Position numbers and translations under genes: made by a program
In this document: positions 59,277 to 64,000 of the stretch, one piece after another
Layout of the letters: the number at the start of each line of letters is the position of its first letter
How positions within the stretch are numbered: position 1 is the first letter of the stretch
Origin: Clostridiales bacterium
GTDB lineage: Bacteria > Bacillota > Clostridia > Oscillospirales > Oscillospiraceae
Length of the DNA stretch: 64,000 nt
Reading direction: 5' to 3'
Assembly: GCA_003150355.1 (NCBI GenBank)
Contig: QAMJ01000012.1
Span: 124,001 to 188,000 of the forward strand
The notes under the pieces: model-generated
Database searches by the model: none
Told to the model about the DNA's origin: nothing
What the model saw: only the letters and a program-made list of their open reading frames with translations

Positions 59277-59341
59277 TCCGTGTTATCCTTACCGTTCATT
59301 CTATTTTCACTTGCATAACATCGACACTGGCAGCACAGCAT
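59270..59341 (-). CDS. Cysteine-rich leader peptide of cysE
   Basis: This 23-codon ORF begins Met-Leu-Cys-Cys-Gln-Cys-Arg-Cys-Tyr, so four of its first eight codons specify cysteine. It ends in TGA 80 bases before cysE. Its start is about 42 bases after the predicted transcription start, and AAAGGA lies 11-12 bases upstream. Leader peptides rich in the pathway's own end product are the hallmark of ribosome-mediated attenuation (as for trp and his), and cysteine-rich short ORFs have been reported before sulfur genes in actinobacteria. The inference is that charged tRNA-Cys levels control cysE here. The ORF was found by reading, and chance occurrence of four Cys codons so close is unlikely. Confidence 0.7.
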   Translation of the reverse strand: MLCCQCRCYASENRMNGKDNTDG

Positions 59342-59389
59342 TTATTTCACCGTCCTTTAATTCCTATTGTTTCTGTGGGCTTTTCTCGG

Positions 59390-59418
59390 ATTATACTCCG
59401 CGCTCCGCCTCTTGTCAA
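59390..59418 (-). promoter_or_regulatory. Consensus promoter of cysE
   Basis: On the minus strand, perfect TTGACA and TATAAT are 17 bp apart, 200 bases before cysE and 49 bases before the leader ORF. Confidence 0.9.
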
Positions 59419-59497
59419 GCGCTCACCTATTTACTTGCGGCTGGTACATATACTATAATGTTGGTATCAAGCGGAAACTTTGCAATGGAGGAATATT

Positions 59498-59986
59498 ATG
59501 AAAAAGCTTCTCTCCGCGCTCCTGGTCTTAGTCATGCTCCTGTCGCTCCCCGGCATCGGGGCACTCGCCGCATCGGATGAGCTCACATGGTCGCTCGACA
59601 AGAAGGGTACGCTCACTATCTCCGGCAAGGGCGAGATGCCGGATTATTCCGGCGACACTCCCCCTTGGGTAAAATACAGGGACGATATCAAGGCCGTGGT
59701 CATTGAGGAAGGCGTAACCCATATCGGCACGCAGTGCTTCCAGTTCTGCACCAATCTCAAGAGCGTCACGATACCGTCCTCCGTCGAGAGCATCGGCGCT
59801 GCCGCTTTCTACCGCTGCGAAAAGCTCAGTGCCGTCTATTACGGCGGTACGGCCAGCGATTGGGACGAAATCGAAATAGCGCGGTACAACAAGCGCCTGA
59901 CGAGCGCGGAACTCGTTTTTTCCGACGCTGAAACTCCCGCTCCGGCTTCCTCCGGAAAGCCCTCCGCCGGCAGCAAGCTCAAGTGA
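59498..59986 (+). CDS. Secreted BspA-type leucine-rich repeat protein
   Basis: This 162-residue protein has a signal peptide (hydrophobic LLSALLVLVMLLSLPGIGALA, cleaved near residue 25), then the N-terminal BspA cap (LTWSLDKKGTLTISGKGEMP near 29) and two LRR_5 repeats (VVIEEGVTHIGTQCFQ, SVTIPSSVESIGAAAFYR), and a Ser/Pro/Lys-rich tail. It is short for the family and has no wall anchor, so it is probably secreted. The ATG at 59498 follows GGAGG. Its terminator separates it from the tandem LRR genes. Confidence 0.85.
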   Translation: MKKLLSALLVLVMLLSLPGIGALAASDELTWSLDKKGTLTISGKGEMPDYSGDTPPWVKYRDDIKAVVIEEGVTHIGTQCFQFCTNLKSVTIPSSVESIGAAAFYRCEKLSAVYYGGTASDWDEIEIARYNKRLTSAELVFSDAETPAPASSGKPSAGSKLK

Positions 59987-60012
59987 GCAGGCTTAAGTAA
60001 AATTCATCATTC

Positions 60013-60041
60013 CCCGCAGACCAGACAGTCTGCGGGATTTT
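60013..60041 (+). terminator. Terminator after the BspA-like gene
   Basis: CCCGCAGAC pairs with GTCTGCGGG and is followed by ATTTT. Confidence 0.85.
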
Positions 60042-60211
60042 GCCGTCAGGCGGGCGCGCGGCGGAAGTATTTTCCTCTAATCGTCTTGAAATAACTCCCA
60101 TCCAATGATATACTTATGTTTAATGCAGCATGGTCAAATGCAATGTTATGACCTCCGGCCGGAAACCCCATATCCGGCCGCACAAGACACAAAGAGCTGC
60201 GGAGGACAAAG

Positions 60212-61654
60212 ATGCGTTTAAGATCCCGGCTGAAGGCCATTCCCGCAATTATATATACGGCACTGCTCGTTCTCGTGTGCATCTCGGGTCCGTTCCATGA
60301 AGCGCCCTCCGACGTAAAGCCCCTTATCGGCCCGGCTCCGGCCGCCGAGGTCACTTTGTCCTGCGGCACATATCCGGTGGAGACGACGGAGCTCACCGCC
60401 GTCATCCAGAGTGAGGACATCTCAAAGCTCGACAGTCTTTCGTACCTGACGCGCGCCGACTTCAGCGGAAGCAGCTGCTGGAAAGAGATCGCCGAATGGG
60501 GGCAGGCGCATCCGCTGCTTGAGCTGAAATATACTGTCACGCTGCCGGACGGCACGGTGCTCGATAACAGCGCCGCGGAGCTTGACCTGTCATCTCTCGG
60601 CCATGCTGCCGCCGCTGAGACAGCTGAGGCTCTCGCCTGTCTGCCTGCGGTCACGCACATAAAGCTCGGTGCACAGAGCGCGGGGAGCGACGCGCTCACT
60701 CTCGCTGACATCGGTGCCATTCACGAGGCCTGCCCGAATGCGGAGCTGGATTACAGCCTCACCCTATACGGGCACGAAATAAACCTCAACGACTCTGCTC
60801 TTGATTTCCGCGGCACGCAGATAAGCGACGAGGCAGCGGCGCTTGCCGAGGTGCTCCCGCTTATGACGCGCTGCACATATCTTGACATGGACAACACCGG
60901 CGTTTCCAACGAAGCGCTTGCCAAAATACGCGAACAGTTCCCGAATATAGACGTCGTGTGGCGTGTCTGGTTCGGCACCAATTACAGCGTGCGCACAGAT
61001 ACCGAGCGCATCCTCGCCTCCAAGCCGACCGTCGGCGGGATGATATATGACGCGAGCGTTCTTCAGTACTGCACCAAGGTCAAGTACCTTGACCTCGGCC
61101 ATAATGACGAGCTGCCCAGCATCGACTTTGTCAGGAATATGCCTGAGCTTGAGGTGCTCATAATCGCCATGACCGCCGTAAGGGATATCTCCCCGCTCGA
61201 AAGCTGCCCGAAGCTTGAGTACCTGGAGCTCAACTCCACCAACATCGCCGACATCTCCCCGCTCAAAAACAGCACCGGGCTGCACCACCTGAACATCGCC
61301 GGGTGCCCGAATATCAAGGATATATCCCCGCTCTACGGGCTGACTGAGCTTGAGCGCCTGTGGATAGGCTGTGACACGCCCGTCCCTGACAAGCAGGTCA
61401 GCGCGATGAAGGCCGCCGTTCCCGGCTGCACCATCAACACCACGACCGACGACCCCCACGGCGGGGCGTGGCGCTACACCGGGTATGACCCGGAGATCCC
61501 GAAATATTACTGGGTACCGAGATACGAGCTTCTGAGGAACCAGCTCGGCTACAACTATCAGGAATACAGCTTCTACTGGCTCGATCCGCTCTGCGATAAG
61601 GAGGCCCCTGCCCAGTTCAAAGGCATGTACGGAAAAGAGGTCTACGGGAAATGA
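60212..61654 (+). CDS. Leucine-rich-repeat surface protein, first of a tandem paralogue array
   Basis: This 480-residue exported protein has one N-terminal hydrophobic segment (IPAIIYTALLVLVCISG), without a clean lipobox. Residues 50-170 form an unnamed domain, with ADFSGSSCWKEIAEWGQAHP and VTLPDGTVLDNSAAELDLS, that recurs in the third paralogue. A distinctive block follows, with WRVWFGTNYSVRTDTERILA near 248, then LRR units (KVKYLDLGHND, LEVLIIAMTAVRDISPL, LEYLELNSTNIADISPL, LHHLNIAGCPNIKDISPLYG). The end is YNYQEYSFYWLDPLC. Function is unknown. GGAGG precedes the start; its stop overlaps the next start. Confidence 0.8.
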   Translation: MRLRSRLKAIPAIIYTALLVLVCISGPFHEAPSDVKPLIGPAPAAEVTLSCGTYPVETTELTAVIQSEDISKLDSLSYLTRADFSGSSCWKEIAEWGQAHPLLELKYTVTLPDGTVLDNSAAELDLSSLGHAAAAETAEALACLPAVTHIKLGAQSAGSDALTLADIGAIHEACPNAELDYSLTLYGHEINLNDSALDFRGTQISDEAAALAEVLPLMTRCTYLDMDNTGVSNEALAKIREQFPNIDVVWRVWFGTNYSVRTDTERILASKPTVGGMIYDASVLQYCTKVKYLDLGHNDELPSIDFVRNMPELEVLIIAMTAVRDISPLESCPKLEYLELNSTNIADISPLKNSTGLHHLNIAGCPNIKDISPLYGLTELERLWIGCDTPVPDKQVSAMKAAVPGCTINTTTDDPHGGAWRYTGYDPEIPKYYWVPRYELLRNQLGYNYQEYSFYWLDPLCDKEAPAQFKGMYGKEVYGK

Positions 61655-62859
61655 AAAAACGTATAATAATCGTTCTTGCCGCAGCACTGATCTTCTGCCT
61701 GTTCGCCGCCGGCTGCTCCTCAAAGGATGATCCCGCCGTCACCGAGGCCCCGGCTGTATCTCCCACTCCCGAACCGACGCCGGAGCCCTGCGTCATCATG
61801 GGCAAGAGCTATCCGCTCAACATCGAGAGCATCGACCTGCGCGGTCTGAATGATACGCTTGTCAGCGAGACCGCAGCGCAGCTCAAGAGACTGACCAAGC
61901 TCAAAACGGTCACGCTCGGCAGTTGGGAGGAAAGCCCCGTCACATGGGGAAAGATGAACGAGCTGCACACCGCCTGCCCGCAGGCCGCCATAGACTATGA
62001 GTTTTCCATTTACGGCAAGACCTTCAACCTCAGCGATGAGGAAATGGATCTCAAGTACGTCAGCATAAAGGACGAGGGCAGGCTCCTCAAGCTCATCACC
62101 GCCTGCATGACGAATCTCACTTTCCTCGACATGGACACTGCCGGTGTCTCCGACGAGAAGATGGCAGAGCTGCGCGATTCCCTGCCGAACACGGAGGTCG
62201 TCTGGCGCGTCTGGTTCGGCGACTATTACAGCGTGCGCACCAATGTTGAGCGCATCCTTGCCTCAATGCCCGGCAAGGCCGGGGAACTGACGACCGAGAC
62301 GACCCGCTCCCTCAAATACTGCACCAAGGTAAAATACATGGACCTCGGGCACAACAATTACCTTGACACGATAGACTTCGTCTCCTATATGCCAGACCTT
62401 GAGGTGCTTATCGTCGGCATGACCTTCGTCGAGGACTTCTACCCGCTGGAAAACTGCCCGAAGCTTGAGTATCTGGAGGCCATGACCTCAAGGCTCCACG
62501 ACCTCCGCCCCCTCGCGAACCTCAAGAATCTCAAGCACCTCAACATATGCTACAACTTCGCCGTCACCGACATTACCCCGCTCTACGGGCTGACCCAGCT
62601 CGAGCGGCTCTGGATCGGCAAATACGATCCTGTCCCGCCTGAGCAGATCGAGAAGATAAAGGAACTTCTCCCCAACTGCGTCGTCAATTCTACTGTCGCT
62701 GATCCGACAGACGGCGGCTGGCGCGTGGACGAAGAACCGAACGAGTTCGGCGATTCCCAGCAGGCCGCCCGCTATACACTGCTGCGCGAGCAGTTTGGCT
62801 ACCATGAGGAGGACTTTTCCTATTACTGGAATGACCGTCTCTGCATCCGCCCGTACTGA
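61651..62859 (+). CDS. Leucine-rich-repeat lipoprotein, second paralogue
   Basis: This 402-residue protein has a lipoprotein signal ending LFAAGC (Cys 21), a Pro/Thr/Glu stalk, then the same module as its neighbours: LDMDTAGVSDEKMAELRDSL, WRVWFGDYYSVRTNVERILA, and LRR units such as KVKYMDLGHNN, LEVLIVGMTFVEDFYPL and LKHLNICYNFAVTDITPLYG. The C terminus, LREQFGYHEEDFSYYWNDRL, matches the first copy. It lacks most of the N-terminal domain of the others. Its ATG overlaps the preceding stop (ATGA), so the two are translationally coupled. Confidence 0.85.
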   Translation: MKKRIIIVLAAALIFCLFAAGCSSKDDPAVTEAPAVSPTPEPTPEPCVIMGKSYPLNIESIDLRGLNDTLVSETAAQLKRLTKLKTVTLGSWEESPVTWGKMNELHTACPQAAIDYEFSIYGKTFNLSDEEMDLKYVSIKDEGRLLKLITACMTNLTFLDMDTAGVSDEKMAELRDSLPNTEVVWRVWFGDYYSVRTNVERILASMPGKAGELTTETTRSLKYCTKVKYMDLGHNNYLDTIDFVSYMPDLEVLIVGMTFVEDFYPLENCPKLEYLEAMTSRLHDLRPLANLKNLKHLNICYNFAVTDITPLYGLTQLERLWIGKYDPVPPEQIEKIKELLPNCVVNSTVADPTDGGWRVDEEPNEFGDSQQAARYTLLREQFGYHEEDFSYYWNDRLCIRPY

Positions 62860-62895
62860 CACACCGCGCACCCATTTTCCGGAGGATATCATTCA

Positions 62896-64000
62896 ATGTC
62901 TAAGCTCAAAAAAATTCTCAGCATCATCTGCCTTGCCGCAGCTTTCCTGCTCCTTGCCGCCTGCGGCGACCCCGCTTCCTCTCTCTTCCCCGCAAAGACC
63001 GTGAAATTTCAGGCCGGCGCGGTAGAGATCGAGGGCACGACCGACCTGACGATAACGCTTGAGAGCGGTGAGACCGCTCTGCTCGACCAGCTGCCCGAGC
63101 TGCAGAAGGCCGATTTCAGCGGCAGCGCCTGCGTCGATGAAATTTATCAGTGGGCGCAGGCTCACCCGGACGTCAAGGTAAAATACACGGTGACGCTTCC
63201 CGACGGTCAGGTGCTTTCCAGCAGTGAGCAGAGCCTCGACCTCTCCGCGCTGACGGACTCCGCTGTTTCCGATACGCTCCAGGCGCTCGCCTACCTGCCG
63301 AAAGTCAATGACATCCAGCTCGGCTCCGAGCGTTCAAACCTCGGCTGGGACTCCGTCCGCGCGATAATGGACGCCTGCCCGAACGCTTCGGTCAGCTACA
63401 CTTTCTGGCTCTACGGCAAGGAATTCAGCACCGTTGACACCACCATCAACCTCAGCCATATCCCGGTCGATGACGACGGCGCGCAGGTGATGCAGGCCAT
63501 GGCCTGTATGCCGAATCTTGTCAGCGTCGACATGGACAGCTGCGGTGTCTCCAATGAGGACATGGCCGCCATCCGCGATGCTTATCCCGACGTCAAGGTC
63601 ATCTGGCGCGTCTGGTTCGGCGACGCCTACAGTGTGCGCACGGACGTTGAGCGCATCCTTGCCTCGCAGCCCTCTCACGGCGGTATGCTCGACCGATACA
63701 ATTCCGAAGCGCTCAAATACTGCACGGACGTCAAGTATCTCGACGTCGGCCATAACGACGCGCTGGACGATATTTCCTTCGTCGCCTATATGCCGAAGCT
63801 TGAGGTCGCCATCCTCGCGATGGATAACTGGAGCGACGCGACCCCCCTCGCCAGCTGCACCGAGCTTGAGTACCTCGAAATGCAGACCACGCTCTGCACC
63901 GATCTCTCCCCGCTCTCCGGGCTTAAAAATCTGCGCCATCTGAACATCGCCTATATCGTCGACCTCGAGGATATCTCCCCGCTCTATTCCCTGACCGAGC
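62896..64000 (+). CDS. Leucine-rich-repeat lipoprotein, third paralogue (runs off the window)
   Basis: The open frame continues past the window end; 368 codons are visible. The signal peptide ends in the lipobox LLAAC (Cys 22). The N-terminal domain matches the first paralogue (ADFSGSACVDEIYQWAQAHP and VTLPDGQVLSSSEQSLDLS), followed by VDMDSCGVSNEDMAAIRDAY, WRVWFGDAYSVRTDVERILA and LRR units. GGAGGA precedes the ATG. With the two genes before it, it forms an array of related surface lipoproteins that may continue beyond the window. Confidence 0.85.
   Translation, partial: MSKLKKILSIICLAAAFLLLAACGDPASSLFPAKTVKFQAGAVEIEGTTDLTITLESGETALLDQLPELQKADFSGSACVDEIYQWAQAHPDVKVKYTVTLPDGQVLSSSEQSLDLSALTDSAVSDTLQALAYLPKVNDIQLGSERSNLGWDSVRAIMDACPNASVSYTFWLYGKEFSTVDTTINLSHIPVDDDGAQVMQAMACMPNLVSVDMDSCGVSNEDMAAIRDAYPDVKVIWRVWFGDAYSVRTDVERILASQPSHGGMLDRYNSEALKYCTDVKYLDVGHNDALDDISFVAYMPKLEVAILAMDNWSDATPLASCTELEYLEMQTTLCTDLSPLSGLKNLRHLNIAYIVDLEDISPLYSLTE

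Noticed and set aside
59191..59389. A T-box (tRNA-Cys sensing) leader before cysE.
   Set aside because: I looked for the AGGGUGGNACCGCG antiterminator sequence and a terminator with T run before cysE; only a loose GGGTGACGCGG-like match exists and there is no T run. The Cys-codon ORF explains the leader better.

Overview
This window looks like chromosome of a GC-rich, anaerobic, gut-type member of the Firmicutes, most likely of the order Oscillospirales. The evidence is Gram-positive-style gene content (Jag/KhpB, SpmA/SpmB spore proteins, an AbrB-like regulator, an NPQTG sortase substrate with Cna-B domains, BspA-type leucine-rich repeats), a 2[4Fe-4S] ferredoxin, strong AGGAGG ribosome binding sites, and many sigma-A-type promoters (TTGACA, 16-18 bp, TATAAT). 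No rRNA, phage or conjugative module is visible. Two tRNAs, one complete insertion sequence and several decayed genes are.

Layout. 1-4.9 kb: thiamine uptake and activation (thiT, thiN), then the rpmH-rnpA-yidD-yidC-jag cluster for ribosome, RNase P and membrane insertion, and acpP. 4.9-9.2 kb: a minus-strand potassium uptake operon, trkA followed by two divergent trkH paralogues. 9.3-17.6 kb: a plus-strand run of accessory metabolism and membrane genes ending in pgi and a galactokinase-like gene. 17.6-29.4 kb: mostly minus-strand genes (pnp, rpsO, an aminotransferase with a structured leader, cdd, an orphan peptide-binding lipoprotein, pgeF, secA). 29.5-36.2 kb: DUF1846, a YwaF-like membrane protein, a lysine riboswitch controlling an NhaC-type transporter, a decayed tetR-flavodoxin locus, and a complete ISL3-family element with a regulator-like passenger gene and an 8-bp target duplication. 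36.2-48 kb: a beta-CASP nuclease, a membrane pseudokinase fused to an extracellular C-type lectin domain with a co-transcribed acyltransferase, MATE, PfkB, DUF308 and a 1350-residue Cna-B surface protein. 48-55.4 kb: spmBA, abrB-like, trmN6, ferredoxin, a ClpC-like unfoldase without a middle domain, a TtcA-like enzyme and rplM-rpsI. 55.4-64 kb: a decayed BspA-like region with an IS-end relic, tRNA-Thr and tRNA-Asp, an SPFH/ribbon-helix-helix operon, cysE behind a cysteine-rich leader peptide, and a tandem array of paralogous leucine-rich surface proteins that runs off the window.

Regulation is the most interesting layer. I see (i) a short ORF with four Cys codons among its first eight, between a consensus promoter and cysE; (ii) three GATATC boxes at exact 11-bp spacing over the promoter of an operon that encodes a ribbon-helix-helix protein; (iii) a dispersed, structured intergenic repeat with compensating stem changes in three copies, all in the same orientation relative to minus-strand genes; (iv) an unidentified riboswitch-like leader before the aminotransferase; (v) a long pnp leader hairpin; and (vi) a canonical lysine riboswitch. 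No CRISPR array or recognised defence island was found.
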